Below are positions 1 through 9,749 of a stretch of 64,000 nucleotides of DNA, piece after piece. Origin of the DNA: Rothia sp. (in: high G+C Gram-positive bacteria). GTDB lineage: Bacteria > Actinomycetota > Actinomycetes > Actinomycetales > Micrococcaceae. The stretch is from contig JAUMWB010000003.1 of NCBI GenBank assembly GCA_030529845.1, forward strand, positions 310,001-374,000, written 5' to 3'. The notes beneath the pieces were generated by a model. It made no database searches. It was not told the origin of the DNA and worked only from the letters and a program-made list of their open reading frames with translations. Position 1 is the first letter of the stretch; every line of letters begins with the position of its first letter. A program made the position numbers and the translations under genes.

Positions 1-61
1 CTGACGGTGACGCCCTCACCCACACCTACCACCCCAGAATAGAACTAAGTCGCCGCGTGCT

Positions 62-89
62 TTGACGGTCCTCGGTAGCGGTTTACAGA
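62..89 (+). promoter_or_regulatory. candidate sigma-A promoter of pnp
   Basis: TTGACG at 62-67 and TACAGA at 84-89 are separated by 16 bases and lie about 75 bases before the pnp start. The fit to the sigma-A consensus is fair. The window begins just upstream, where rpsO usually lies in related genomes, so read-through from an upstream promoter is also possible. No other signal was seen in positions 1-164. Confidence 0.3.
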
Positions 90-164
90 AAGCCCCACAG
101 GCGGGGTCTGTGAGCCTCAATCGATGACCGAAGGCGCGGCGCAGACAAGAGAAATGGAGGAACC

Positions 165-2393
165 TTGGAAGGTCCCGAAATTCAGTTTGCAGAAGCAATC
201 ATTGACAACGGTAAGTTCGGTAAGCGCGTAGTACGCTTCGAAACCGGCCGCCTGGCCAAGCAGGCCGCAGGCTCTGCCCTGGTCACCATCGACGACGACA
301 CCACCTTGCTCTCCGCCACCGCAATTGGTAAGAGCCCCCGTGACGGCTTCGACTTCTTCCCCCTGACCGTAGACGTTGAAGAGCGCATGTACGCAGCCGG
401 TAAGATCCCCGGCTCCTTCTTCCGCCGTGAAGGCCGCCCCTCAACCGAAGCGATCCTGGCTGCGCGTCTGATTGACCGCCCCCTGCGTCCTGCCTTCAAG
501 AAGGGTATCCGCAACGAGGTGCAGGTCGTAGTCACCGTGCTCACCATCGAGCCCGACGAAATCTACAACACCGTCGCAATCAACGCGGCATCTTGCTCCA
601 CCACTCTGTCAGGCGCCCCCTTCGCTGGCCCCGTCGGCGGCGTCCGCGTCGCCCTAATCGACGGCCAGTGGGTTGCCTTCCCCAAGCACTCCCAGCTTGA
701 GAACGCTGTCTTCGACATGGCTGTAGCCGGTCGCGTTGTGACCAAGGCTGACGGCACCGAAGACGTCGCCATCATGATGGTTGAGGCGGAAGCTACCGAT
801 AACTCCTGGAAGCTCATCAAGGAAGACGGCGCCACCGCACCTACCGAAGAAGTTGTTGCTGAAGGCCTCGAAGCCGCTAAGCCCTTCATCGCTGCCCTCT
901 GCAAGGCCCAGGCTGACCTGGCTGAGCGCGCTGGCAAGCCCGCCCTAGAACTGCCCATCTTCGGTGAACGCGCCGCAGAAATCGACGAAGCAGTCAAGGC
1001 TTTCGAGCCCAAGATTGTTGAGGTCTACTCCATCGCCGGTAAGCAGGACCGCGAAACCGCGTCCGCTGACCTACAGCAGGAAATCGTTGAAACCCTGGTC
1101 GCAGAAGGCAAGGAATTCGAGGGCCGCGAAGACGAAGTCAACGCAGCCTTCAACGCCCTGACCAAGCACGTTGTGCGTCAGCGCATCCTCACCGACCAGG
1201 TTCGCATTGACGGCCGCGGCCTAACCGACATCCGCCAGCTCACCGCTGAGGTTGAGGTTCTGCCCCGCGTCCACGGCTCCGCTATCTTCGAGCGCGGCGA
1301 AACCCAGATCATGGGCGTCACCACCCTCAACATGCTCAAGATGGAGCAGCAGCTGGACTCCCTCTACCCGGTCAAGTCCAAGCGCTACATCCACCACTAC
1401 AACTTCCCGCCCTACTCAACCGGTGAAACCGGTCGCGTTGGCTCACCCAAGCGCCGCGAAATCGGTCACGGTGCTCTCGCCGAGCGCGCGATTACCCCGA
1501 TTCTGCCCTCACGCGAGGAATTCCCCTACGCAATCCGCCAGGTTTCAGAGGCCCTGGGCTCCAACGGTTCAACCTCCATGGGTTCCGTTTGTGCCTCAAC
1601 CCTCTCCCTGCTGAACGCCGGTGTGCCCCTGCGCGCCCCCGTCGCCGGTATCGCCATGGGTCTTGTCTCTGACGAGGTCAACGGTGAAACCCGTTACGCA
1701 GCCCTGACCGATATTCTCGGTGCTGAGGACGCCCTGGGCGATATGGACTTCAAGGTCGCAGGTACCTCCGAGTTCGTCACCGCTATCCAGCTGGACACCA
1801 AGCTCGACGGTATCCCCGCCTCCGTCCTGGCAGGCGCCCTGACCCAGGCTCGTGAAGCCCGCCTGCACATCCTCGAGGTCATCAATGCCGCTATTGACGC
1901 GCCCGACGAGATGAGCGACTACGCACCCCGCGTGATCTCAGTCCAGGTTCCCGTCGCTAAGATCGGTGAGGTCATCGGCCCCAAAGGCAAGATGATCAAC
2001 CAGATCCAGGAAGACACCGGTACTGACATCTCCATCGAGGACGACGGCACCGTCTACATCGGCGCTACCGACGGCCCCTCCGCAGAGGCAGCCCGCGCAG
2101 CAATCAACGCGATTGCTAACCCGCAGGTTCCCGAGGTCGGCGAACGCTACCTGGGTACCGTCGTGAAGACCACCACCTTCGGTGCCTTCGTCTCACTGAC
2201 CCCCGGTAAGGACGGCCTGCTGCACATCTCCGAGCTGCGCAAGCTCAACGATGGCAAGCGCGTAGACGACGTTGAGGACGTGGTCGGCGTAGGCCAGAAG
2301 GTCCAGGTCGAGATCTCCAAGATTGACGACCGCGGCAAGCTGTCACTGGTACCCGTTGTAGCCGAAGGTGAAGAGAGCGGCGAGGAAGAGTAA
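165..2393 (+). CDS. pnp: polyribonucleotide nucleotidyltransferase (PNPase)
   Basis: A 742-residue PNPase, the phosphorolytic 3'-5' exoribonuclease of the RNA degradation machinery. Two RNase PH-like halves fill roughly residues 10-560. A KH domain follows, with the GPKGK loop near residue 605, then an S1 RNA-binding domain from about 658 ([13 protein letters not shown]) and a short acidic tail. The chosen start is TTG at 165, giving the conserved [11 protein letters not shown] amino terminus. GGAGG at 156-160 precedes it by only four bases, and no ATG fits the family alignment. The usual next gene in related genomes, the M16 peptidase, is displaced about 12 kb downstream by a polysaccharide locus. 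A terminator at 2411-2453 ends the unit. Confidence 0.97.
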   Translation: MEGPEIQFAEAIIDNGKFGKRVVRFETGRLAKQAAGSALVTIDDDTTLLSATAIGKSPRDGFDFFPLTVDVEERMYAAGKIPGSFFRREGRPSTEAILAARLIDRPLRPAFKKGIRNEVQVVVTVLTIEPDEIYNTVAINAASCSTTLSGAPFAGPVGGVRVALIDGQWVAFPKHSQLENAVFDMAVAGRVVTKADGTEDVAIMMVEAEATDNSWKLIKEDGATAPTEEVVAEGLEAAKPFIAALCKAQADLAERAGKPALELPIFGERAAEIDEAVKAFEPKIVEVYSIAGKQDRETASADLQQEIVETLVAEGKEFEGREDEVNAAFNALTKHVVRQRILTDQVRIDGRGLTDIRQLTAEVEVLPRVHGSAIFERGETQIMGVTTLNMLKMEQQLDSLYPVKSKRYIHHYNFPPYSTGETGRVGSPKRREIGHGALAERAITPILPSREEFPYAIRQVSEALGSNGSTSMGSVCASTLSLLNAGVPLRAPVAGIAMGLVSDEVNGETRYAALTDILGAEDALGDMDFKVAGTSEFVTAIQLDTKLDGIPASVLAGALTQAREARLHILEVINAAIDAPDEMSDYAPRVISVQVPVAKIGEVIGPKGKMINQIQEDTGTDISIEDDGTVYIGATDGPSAEAARAAINAIANPQVPEVGERYLGTVVKTTTFGAFVSLTPGKDGLLHISELRKLNDGKRVDDVEDVVGVGQKVQVEISKIDDRGKLSLVPVVAEGEESGEEE

Positions 2394-2410
2394 CTAAGCT
2401 CTGCCAAGAT

Positions 2411-2453
2411 AAAGAGGGGAGTTTCTTTAGGAGGAAGCTACCCTCTTTCTCTT
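2411..2453 (+). terminator. intrinsic terminator after pnp
   Basis: AAAGAGGG at 2411-2418 pairs with CCCTCTTT at 2441-2448. Inside it AGTTTC pairs with GAAGCT, one pair being G-U, giving a long stem followed by a pyrimidine run. It separates pnp from the polysaccharide locus. Confidence 0.8.
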
Positions 2454-2708
2454 ATATGGAAAATTTATGTCTAATATTTATAGGCAAATTTAATGTAGAT
2501 GGAAATCATAACCCTTAACAGGTTCGGTTCGGCCCTGTGGGCAATAAACTTTTATGAGTACATGTTGCGGACTATCGGTCCCTTCATAATGCAGGATCAC
2601 TCGCGAATTTCTCTGAATTGAAAAAATATTGTGCTTGTAGCAAGGGAGGCTGGAAATCCTTGCAGAAGATACAAATTCAGTTTGGGGAACAAAGAAAGAC
2701 TAGGGAAT
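2454..2708. other. AT-rich intergenic region upstream of ugd
   Basis: About 255 bases without a gene, clearly more AT-rich than pnp. It contains a short hairpin with ACAGG/CCTGT arms near 2518-2538 and TTGAAA near 2620. No convincing -10 at proper spacing, ops/JUMPstart element or riboswitch was recognised. The promoter of the polysaccharide locus is expected here. Confidence 0.4.
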
Positions 2709-4016
2709 ATGCGTATTTCAGTTGTAGGTTGTGGATACTTGGGAGCTGTACACGCAGCTGCTATGGCATCACTTGGTCATGATGTAGTTGGTATCGACGT
2801 CATGCAGGATAAGGTCGATGCCCTTAATACCGGCTTTGCTTCAATCTATGAGCCCGGGTTGGATGAATTGCTTCAGCAGGGAATTAAGTCGGGAAAACTG
2901 AAATTCACCACTGATTTTTCAGAAGCGCAGGATGCTGAAGCTCATTTCATTGGTGTTGGCACCCCTCAGAAAAAGGATGGCGCTGGAGCGGATCTTTCTT
3001 ACCTCTATTCTGCTGTCGAAGCACTGATTCCTTACCTCAATGAGGGCGACGTAGTCATCGGTAAGTCCACAGTGCCGGTCGGAACGGCCCAGGATCTTGC
3101 CGAATACGATGCCTTCCGTCAGACCGGTGCAATTTTAGCGTGGAACCCGGAGTTCCTGCGTGAGGGGCACGCAATTAAAGATACCGTTAGCCCTGATCGT
3201 CTGGTGTATGGCCTACCTGCTGGCGATGATGCTTCTTCTCGTGCAAAAGACGTTCTCGACACTGTTTACGCATCTATCCTTGAACGTGATACTCCTTTGA
3301 TTGTCACTGACTTTCCTACTGCTGAACTTGTTAAAGTATCTGCGAACGCTTTCCTGGCGACCAAAATTAGCTTTATCAATGCAGTAGCACAGGTTGCAGA
3401 TAAGACCGGCGCAAACGTAACCGAGCTGGCTGACGCTATCGGCTTGGACGACCGTATCGGGCGGAAGTTCCTCAATGCTGGAGTCGGTTTTGGCGGAGGA
3501 TGCCTGCCGAAGGATATCCGTGCTTTTAAAGCACGAGCAGAAGAACTGGGTGTTGAAGACGTACTTAACCTGATGACTGCAGTTGACGATATTAATCTTC
3601 GTCAGCGTCGTAATATCATCGAGCAGGTCCAGCGCCTTTTCCCCACTCCTGCCGGAACTCGGGTTGCAGTTCTTGGTCTCGCCTTCAAGCCCGAGAGCGA
3701 TGACCTGCGAGACTCGCCCGCCCTTGACGTAGCTACAGCTCTACAAAAATTAGGTTATGAGGTTGTTGCCACCGACCCGAAGGCTGCGGAAAAGGCTCGT
3801 GCTATTAATCCTGACCTGCAGTACGTCAGCTCTATGGACGAGGCACTCGAAGGCGCGCATATAGCTATCTTGCTGACTGAATGGAAGCAGTTTACACAGG
3901 CAGAACCTACAAAGGCTCAGCACGATACTTCTGTTGTGATTGATGGACGTAACTCCCTGGATAGCGCAGCGTGGGAAAACAGCGGATGGAAGTATATGGG
4001 AGTAGGTCGCCGATAA
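2709..4016 (+). CDS. ugd: UDP-glucose 6-dehydrogenase
   Basis: A 435-residue UDP-glucose/GDP-mannose dehydrogenase family enzyme that oxidises UDP-glucose to UDP-glucuronate in two NAD-dependent steps. The protein opens with the Rossmann motif VGCGYLG. The catalytic cysteine lies in GFGGGCLPKD near residue 265, and the C-terminal UDP-binding domain carries LGLAFKPESDDLRDSP. The start is ATG 2709 (MRISVVGCGY), because in-frame codons back to 2631 add residues not expected in the family. It is the first gene of the polysaccharide locus and presumably supplies glucuronic acid for the repeat unit. The next gene starts four bases after its stop. Confidence 0.95.
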   Translation: MRISVVGCGYLGAVHAAAMASLGHDVVGIDVMQDKVDALNTGFASIYEPGLDELLQQGIKSGKLKFTTDFSEAQDAEAHFIGVGTPQKKDGAGADLSYLYSAVEALIPYLNEGDVVIGKSTVPVGTAQDLAEYDAFRQTGAILAWNPEFLREGHAIKDTVSPDRLVYGLPAGDDASSRAKDVLDTVYASILERDTPLIVTDFPTAELVKVSANAFLATKISFINAVAQVADKTGANVTELADAIGLDDRIGRKFLNAGVGFGGGCLPKDIRAFKARAEELGVEDVLNLMTAVDDINLRQRRNIIEQVQRLFPTPAGTRVAVLGLAFKPESDDLRDSPALDVATALQKLGYEVVATDPKAAEKARAINPDLQYVSSMDEALEGAHIAILLTEWKQFTQAEPTKAQHDTSVVIDGRNSLDSAAWENSGWKYMGVGRR

Positions 4017-4019
4017 ATT

Positions 4020-5339
4020 ATGGCAAAGCATTTAGCGAGAAAAAAGGCAAGTCGTCTACAAGCAGTGATGTATTCGGTTGCGGGCCAAGCAATCGGACCG
4101 CTCGCGGGGTTCCTGACTGCGCCTATTCTCGCCCATGCTTTGGGCGTGACTGGACGTGGTGAAGCCACAGCAGCTACAGCACCCCTAGTGTTGGGTGTAG
4201 CTGTTCTCACCATGGGACTTCCAGAGGCAACTACTTATTTTGTTGCTAGGCACCAGAAGTTCGCATTATCTGTGCTCAATAAGAGCTTGTTGCTGATTAT
4301 TATACCGGCTGTTTTAGGTACATTAGGCTTCATCGCCCTTGGCCCGTATTTCGCTGGCTACAATAATGAACTTGTTCAGATAATGTTCTACTGCACACTT
4401 ATGTTGTTGCCTTCATTATGGGTAGGCGTGCTTAGAGGGGCGGCTTTTGGTCTTCAAAAATTTAGTTTGATTGCTGCAGAGCGTACCTTAACTTCATTGA
4501 GCAAACTTGGCCTGATTGCTGTTTTTGCTCTAACTGGTCATCTCAATGTCCTTACAGCTTCTTTAATTATAGGTGTAACAGTATTTTTAGGAGGAATACT
4601 GTATCTACCCTTAATGTTCCAGAAGCCTCATACAGATGAAGAATCAAGCTCACTTGAAGATGTTCGGATGCGATTGATTCTTCAGTACGGATTGCGGCAA
4701 TGGTTCGGATCTTTAGCTGGTGTTTTGCTTTCACGTTTGGACCAGCTACTTATGACTCCTCTTTCTTCATCATATGAACTCGGTTTGTATGTTGTTGCGG
4801 TAGCAATTGGAGATCTTGTACTGGTTGTAAATAACGCCTTACGCGAGGTTGTTTTTTCTACCGAGTCGAAGGCACCTCAGGGCGAGCGAATAGCATTAGC
4901 TGCACGAGTTTCTAATATGGCAGCAGCCGTTACCGGGTCTTGCGCAATCGTTATCGGTATCTGGATGATTCCGATTCTGTTTGGCGAGGAATTCGCCCCG
5001 GCATGGATTGTTACCGTAATTTTGATTGTAGCTGCTGTTATGGGCAATCCGGGGTCTTTGGCCGGTGTTGGTCTCTCGGCAGCAGGCCGTCCTGAGCTCC
5101 GTAGCTGGTCCTTAGTTGCTGGTTGCATCGTTAACCTTCTTCTGATGTTGTGGTTTGTACCGCAGCATGGTGCAGTAGGTGCAGCCTTTGCAACAATGGG
5201 AGGTAGCGTCACAGCTGCTAGCGGTAATCTACTCTTCACACGCAAGGTATTAGGGACAAAAATGAGTGATTTTATTGTTCCTCGAAGAGAAGACATAACG
5301 ATGATCAACGCACTCGTAAAGCGAATAATAAGGAAATAG
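4020..5339 (+). CDS. polysaccharide flippase (Wzx-like, MOP superfamily)
   Basis: A 439-residue, very hydrophobic protein with about 12 predicted membrane spans and short charged loops, resembling the oligosaccharide flippase family that moves undecaprenyl-linked repeat units across the membrane. The N-terminal stretch (residues 10-60) has the conserved pattern of Gly/Pro-rich helix 1 followed by TGRGEATAA. It starts four bases after ugd and ends three bases before the next glycosyltransferase gene, so the three genes are very likely co-transcribed. With the polymerase-like gene at 13063 it suggests a Wzx/Wzy-dependent pathway. The family assignment rests on hydropathy and context. Confidence 0.8.
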   Translation: MAKHLARKKASRLQAVMYSVAGQAIGPLAGFLTAPILAHALGVTGRGEATAATAPLVLGVAVLTMGLPEATTYFVARHQKFALSVLNKSLLLIIIPAVLGTLGFIALGPYFAGYNNELVQIMFYCTLMLLPSLWVGVLRGAAFGLQKFSLIAAERTLTSLSKLGLIAVFALTGHLNVLTASLIIGVTVFLGGILYLPLMFQKPHTDEESSSLEDVRMRLILQYGLRQWFGSLAGVLLSRLDQLLMTPLSSSYELGLYVVAVAIGDLVLVVNNALREVVFSTESKAPQGERIALAARVSNMAAAVTGSCAIVIGIWMIPILFGEEFAPAWIVTVILIVAAVMGNPGSLAGVGLSAAGRPELRSWSLVAGCIVNLLLMLWFVPQHGAVGAAFATMGGSVTAASGNLLFTRKVLGTKMSDFIVPRREDITMINALVKRIIRK

Positions 5340-5342
5340 AGA

Positions 5343-6485
5343 ATGACATCTTCTGAGAAAAAGACAGTAGCACTGTGGAAAAGACGTCTTCTGCCCGGCA
5401 CAGAAACTTTTATTCGTAACCAGCAAGATGCTTACTCTCGATATGCTGCGGTAGCAATTGGGTCACAAAGGCAGAAATCACCATTAGCGAGAGAAAGCGA
5501 TATGCTTTTATACGAAAATGGTGGAATACTAGGAAAAGTTAAAGCGAAAATTTTGTCTGTCTGTGGGTATTCCAGAGAACTTTCTTCTCTCTTAGAGAAT
5601 GAATCTATTGATATCGTCCATGCACATTTTGCACCAGAGGGTTTTTCAATTTCTCGTGCCTGTAAAAGACTAGGTATTCCTCTAGTTGTTTCTTTTCATG
5701 GGCATGATATCAATGAGGCCCCGTATATACCTGGTTGGCGTGGAAAACGATACCGGAGAAGGCTAAAGAAGCTTTTTAAAGAAGCTGACGCTTTTATCGC
5801 TATTTCTGAAGCACTACGTGAAAGAGCTGTGAATCTGGGGTGCCCACCAGAAAAGATTCAGGTAAAATACACAGGCATTCCTATCACAGGTACTGAAAAT
5901 ACAGGTTCAGAATCTGTTGAGAAGTATTGGGATGTTATCTTTGTTGGGAGATTCATCGACATTAAGGGGCCGCTGCATGTTATCCAAGCTGCTTCGAAAG
6001 CGCAAGAAGCCCTAGGCAAACCTGTGAAATTAGCAATGATTGGCTCAGGTCCCTTACTCGAAGAAGCACAGACCTTAGCAACTCAGCTTGATGTTTGCGT
6101 GGAGTTTATGGGCCACCAGGCGCCTCCAGAAGTAGCAAGAGAACTTCAAAGAAGCAGAGTTTTCTGTGCACCATCTATGAGTATTAAACCAAATCAGCTT
6201 GAAGGATTTGGGATGGTTTACTTAGAAGCAGCTCTCGCCTCAGTACCAGTCAACGCGTATGCTTACGGGGGAGTACAGGAAGCTGTTGCCCATGAAGAAT
6301 CCGGCCTATTAGCCAGAGAAGGCGATGTAGAAGAACTAGCCTGTAATCTTACTCGTCTACTAGCGGATCCTGATGAAGCTCAGCGGATGGGACTTGCAGG
6401 GAAAAAACGGGCCATAGAACTATTTTCTATGACCCGTTGTATTGCTGAGATTGAGTTGTTCTATGATGAGGTGCTAGCTCGTTAA
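5343..6485 (+). CDS. GT4-type glycosyltransferase
   Basis: A 380-residue GT-B fold glycosyltransferase. The N-terminal acceptor half contains HAHFAPEG and SFHGHDI. The donor half contains FVGRFIDIKG (about 200) and the EX7E signature EGFGMVYLE near residues 287-295. It resembles enzymes that extend lipid-linked oligosaccharides in exopolysaccharide and colanic-acid type clusters; the sugar cannot be predicted. It follows the flippase by three bases. Its last 12 bases overlap the end of the convergent gene at 6474, so the two transcripts are antisense to each other at their 3' ends. Confidence 0.88.
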   Translation: MTSSEKKTVALWKRRLLPGTETFIRNQQDAYSRYAAVAIGSQRQKSPLARESDMLLYENGGILGKVKAKILSVCGYSRELSSLLENESIDIVHAHFAPEGFSISRACKRLGIPLVVSFHGHDINEAPYIPGWRGKRYRRRLKKLFKEADAFIAISEALRERAVNLGCPPEKIQVKYTGIPITGTENTGSESVEKYWDVIFVGRFIDIKGPLHVIQAASKAQEALGKPVKLAMIGSGPLLEEAQTLATQLDVCVEFMGHQAPPEVARELQRSRVFCAPSMSIKPNQLEGFGMVYLEAALASVPVNAYAYGGVQEAVAHEESGLLAREGDVEELACNLTRLLADPDEAQRMGLAGKKRAIELFSMTRCIAEIELFYDEVLAR

Positions 6486-7559
6486 TTCCATGAGTTTGCT
6501 TTCAAGTAGGGGAAGAGTTTGTTCATCGGTAAAACGACGAGCATTCTCTACCCCTGCTTTTCTAATCTCAAGAGATTCTTCGGGATGAGAAATAATCCAT
6601 TCGAGAGCAGCTGCTAGATCTTGTGCATCGCCCGGAGTTGTAAGGAATCCGTTGACTTTATCCGTTATGATTTCGGTGGCGCCTCCATGATTCGTACCTA
6701 TCGTGACGAGGCCTGCAGAAGATCCCTGCACTAGAATTTGCCCGAAAGGCTCGGGGTCTGTTGATGCTGAGACTAACACATCATGGGTTGAGAGCACCGA
6801 GGATACATCAGATACATTTCCAATAAGCTTAATAGCGCCGTTTGACTCAGCTGCAATCCTTTCTAGCCTCTGAGAGTATTCAGGTTCCCCAAAAAGATTA
6901 CCGCCAGCTACAGTGAGTTCAACGGCTCGGGTTTCAGCGCGGCTGTTGGTAAGGTTGACGGCTTCCATGATAACGTGGACGCCTTTCCAGGGGCTTAGTC
7001 GGCTTAGAGATAGTACCCGTAGGGGATGGTGGATTCCTGGGTAACTTGTAGCCAGGGTAGCTTCTGAGCGACCGGATACTGTGTAAACTACCCTGCCGAG
7101 ACGTTCTTGTGGTGCAGAAGTTAAGGTTCGTAGGGAGTACTCGCTGTTTGAAAGGAAGCCCTTGGTAGAAGGATATGCGAAGTACTTCAGAAACGACTTT
7201 TTGGCCCACGAGGCCTCAAATGGATAGGCCTCTTGTCTGAGATAATCAATTACCCGATGACGAGCTGCAGGTACAAGACTGAGATGCAGAAAAGCGCTGA
7301 GACTATTCGCTACGATGAAATTATTAGATTCTTTTAGCAGTTTATTGAGTTCAAGTACTCTTTGAGGAAGCGAGGCAGCAGATAGAACCGTTACTCGGGT
7401 ATGGGGCGCTAAAGCAGCAATTTCACTGAGTTTTCCGTGTTCGAAAACTATGAGATGAATTGGAAGAGTACGATTTTTCCAGGATATATATCGTGATAGA
7501 GCTAGCTGTCCACCACCTAGATTTGAAGAATGATCAACAAATATTACTTCTTGCTTCAT
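6474..7559 (-). CDS. GT4-type glycosyltransferase with EX7Q motif
   Basis: A 361-residue GT-B protein opening with VFVDHSSNLGGGQLA-type sequence (FVDHS, GGGQLAL), typical of GT4 enzymes. The donor half has LSRLSPWKGVH. The expected EX7E signature reads EPFGQILVQ, so the second glutamate is a glutamine. Activity may persist, because the first glutamate is usually the more important residue, but the change is visible. It is the last gene of a four-gene minus-strand run (10571-6474) and overlaps the 3' end of the plus-strand transferase by 12 bases. The start is ATG at 7559, six bases after the upstream stop. Confidence 0.85.
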   Translation of the reverse strand: MKQEVIFVDHSSNLGGGQLALSRYISWKNRTLPIHLIVFEHGKLSEIAALAPHTRVTVLSAASLPQRVLELNKLLKESNNFIVANSLSAFLHLSLVPAARHRVIDYLRQEAYPFEASWAKKSFLKYFAYPSTKGFLSNSEYSLRTLTSAPQERLGRVVYTVSGRSEATLATSYPGIHHPLRVLSLSRLSPWKGVHVIMEAVNLTNSRAETRAVELTVAGGNLFGEPEYSQRLERIAAESNGAIKLIGNVSDVSSVLSTHDVLVSASTDPEPFGQILVQGSSAGLVTIGTNHGGATEIITDKVNGFLTTPGDAQDLAAALEWIISHPEESLEIRKAGVENARRFTDEQTLPLLESKLMELTS

Positions 7560-7565
7560 AGAAGA

Positions 7566-8678
7566 TTATCCTTTGAGTGCTTTCTTATAAACTTCAAAAG
7601 TCTCTTCAGCAGTTTTCTGCCAGGAGTAAGATTCTAGTAGCTTGCGGCCCTTCAGCACTAAATCTTGTCGAAGCTGAGAGTCTTCAACGATAGCGTCAAG
7701 AAGCAAGGCAAGCTCATCTGAATTTGAAGGGTCGAAGTATAAAGCAGCATCTTTATAAACTTCGGGTAGACAAGTTGCGTTAGATGAAATAACTGGCAAG
7801 CCATGAGACATAGCCTCTAACCCGGGTAGGCCGAAGCCCTCCATAAAGGAGGGGAAAACATAAGCGGTGGCTGCTTCATAAAGAGCATCTCTTTGAGCAT
7901 CGGAGATATAACCAGTAAAAATGATGTTCTTTAGGTTATTTTCCGCAAAAATTTCTTTTAGCTGCTGGCCTGCTTCGTCTAGGCGGCCTACTAAAACCAG
8001 TTTTAAATCTGGGTGTTTCTCCAAAATTTTATTGACCGCTATACCGAGGGTCTCTACATTCTTGTAGGAAAAGAAATTACCTACATAAAGGACAAATGGG
8101 GAGTTTGGGACTATTGAACTGTCAGCTACCCCAGTGGAAGCTTCAGGATCAGCTGCTAAATATGTCACAGTTAACTTATTGTTAGGAATTTTTGCAAACT
8201 GGATGACGTCATCTGCTGAGTATTTGCTAGGTACGATTATATGTTTTGCTGTTTTGATTGAGGAGTAAAAAACGAATTTAGCTGCTAACTGCTTTACCCT
8301 GAAGATAAAATAATTTTTTGCAGGATTTCTCCACTTTAGAAGAGTTAGGTCGTGGAAAGTAGCAACTTTATTTCCTCGATAGAGGGCGGGCTGCTGTTGC
8401 ATACAAAAATGCACCAAGTCATACTTTTCACGGTTGAGTTGCTTCAAAAAACCTATCTGTTCCGCAAAAGTGAAATCACGATACTCTGCCTCCACGGCAC
8501 GAAAGTTAGGCGCTGAAGGCGACCATTTTTCTAAATCATCAGACCTAAGCAAAACATCAAACTCATAGCCGGTGGTATCTAACTGCTGTAGATACTTAAG
8601 AAGGTAACGTGCATAGGTGCCGGTAGATTTGCTGAGGATTCTTGCATCAATAGCAATCCGTGCAGGAGAATGGGACAT
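7566..8678 (-). CDS. GT4-type glycosyltransferase (mannosyltransferase-like)
   Basis: A 370-residue GT4 enzyme. RIAIDARILSKSTGTYARYLLKYL at the N-terminus and FHDLTLLKWRNP near residue 117 are typical of the WbaZ/mannosyltransferase-like branch. The donor half contains YVGNFFSYKN and an intact EX7E motif, EGFGLPGLE. It presumably adds one sugar of the repeat unit at the cytoplasmic face of the membrane. Its start lies six bases downstream of the neighbouring transferase's stop, consistent with one operon. Codons are AT-rich compared with the core genes. Confidence 0.87.
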   Translation of the reverse strand: MSHSPARIAIDARILSKSTGTYARYLLKYLQQLDTTGYEFDVLLRSDDLEKWSPSAPNFRAVEAEYRDFTFAEQIGFLKQLNREKYDLVHFCMQQQPALYRGNKVATFHDLTLLKWRNPAKNYFIFRVKQLAAKFVFYSSIKTAKHIIVPSKYSADDVIQFAKIPNNKLTVTYLAADPEASTGVADSSIVPNSPFVLYVGNFFSYKNVETLGIAVNKILEKHPDLKLVLVGRLDEAGQQLKEIFAENNLKNIIFTGYISDAQRDALYEAATAYVFPSFMEGFGLPGLEAMSHGLPVISSNATCLPEVYKDAALYFDPSNSDELALLLDAIVEDSQLRQDLVLKGRKLLESYSWQKTAEETFEVYKKALKG

Positions 8679-8684
8679 ATTATG

Positions 8685-9749
8685 CTAAATAGCTTTCTGA
8701 GTAATAAAGTTTCTAATAGAAGCTACAGCGTCCAACCAGGTCCACTGACGGGTAACTTCTGTTGATTTATCAATAGTTTTGGTCTTTGAAATAGCCTCTT
8801 CAAGCTTGAGACTTAAAGACGTCGGCTCTGGTTGAGCGACATACAAATCATCAAAGATAGTCTGCATACCGCTATCTTCGGTTACGACCGTAGGAATACC
8901 GAAGTATTCCGCCTCTGCTGCAGGCAACCCGAAACCTTCATCGCTAGAAGCCATGACGAGGACAGATGAATTCTTGATAAGATTTTGATATTCAGAATCT
9001 GAAACAAATCCAGGGAAGTGAACCTTACTGGCTATATGTAATTCTTCGGTTAACTTGCGCAAATCATCTGCATAGGAACCTCGAGCTCCTAAAATAACTA
9101 GTTTATAAAAATCGTGTTGCTTCGAAATTGAAGCAAAAGCCTCCATGGTGAGTTCAGGCCTTTTATTATTATGGTGTCCAAAAGTGATAACATAAGGCGC
9201 TTCGATGATAGGTTGAACATCACCCTCCCACCGGCGTGCATGGTCGCGACCATTTTCTACAACCACTGAGTATGATTTAGGAGCGATGGAGATAGTTTCT
9301 TCCATAGTTTTTTGTGAAATACAGAAATTTATGCCAGCAGTTTTTGCTGATATTTCCCATAACTTTCTATAAATTTTATTAATTCTAGAAAATTCTCCGG
9401 GGTTCTTTAGATGCCGCCAGTCATGCTGAAAACTTGCTGACTTCCTTGAGCTGATGAGTGGGCTAACAATTGGAGAAAGCGAAACAACAAAATCAGCCTT
9501 TACTTTTCGTGCTACTAGATAGCTACCGAGAATTTGACCTGGTGCCCTTTGCAGAATGGATTCATTCTTCCATTCAATGACATTAACCTTGCTTTGGTTT
9601 TTAAGATATCTAGCTAAAGATGGTCCAGTGAGGACAAAAATTTCGTCCTGAGGAAAAGCTTCTTCCCAGGTAAGTATGATTTCTCGAGCATGGAGAGTCA
9701 TACCGCCTGCAAATTCAGTTGCGGCAAGGGCGTCGATTAGAATTCTCAT
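8685..9749 (-). CDS. GT4-type glycosyltransferase
   Basis: A 354-residue GT4 protein. It starts MRILIDALAATEFAGGMTLH, contains the His/Asp-rich SFQHDWRHLKNP segment, a donor-half motif YVITFGHHNNKRPEL and the EX7E signature EGFGLPAAE. It lies between another GT4 gene and a GT2 gene on the minus strand, with a stop directly adjacent to the upstream gene (9749/9750). The sugar specificity cannot be inferred. The family call is firm; the role in repeat-unit assembly is from context. Confidence 0.86.
   Translation of the reverse strand: MRILIDALAATEFAGGMTLHAREIILTWEEAFPQDEIFVLTGPSLARYLKNQSKVNVIEWKNESILQRAPGQILGSYLVARKVKADFVVSLSPIVSPLISSRKSASFQHDWRHLKNPGEFSRINKIYRKLWEISAKTAGINFCISQKTMEETISIAPKSYSVVVENGRDHARRWEGDVQPIIEAPYVITFGHHNNKRPELTMEAFASISKQHDFYKLVILGARGSYADDLRKLTEELHIASKVHFPGFVSDSEYQNLIKNSSVLVMASSDEGFGLPAAEAEYFGIPTVVTEDSGMQTIFDDLYVAQPEPTSLSLKLEEAISKTKTIDKSTEVTRQWTWLDAVASIRNFITQKAI

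Noticed and set aside
1596-1868. Long open frames antisense to pnp, and similar ones opposite ftsK, rnj, miaB, hflX and pheS
   Set aside because: They follow from high GC third positions of the real genes; none has a family pattern or a ribosome-binding site.
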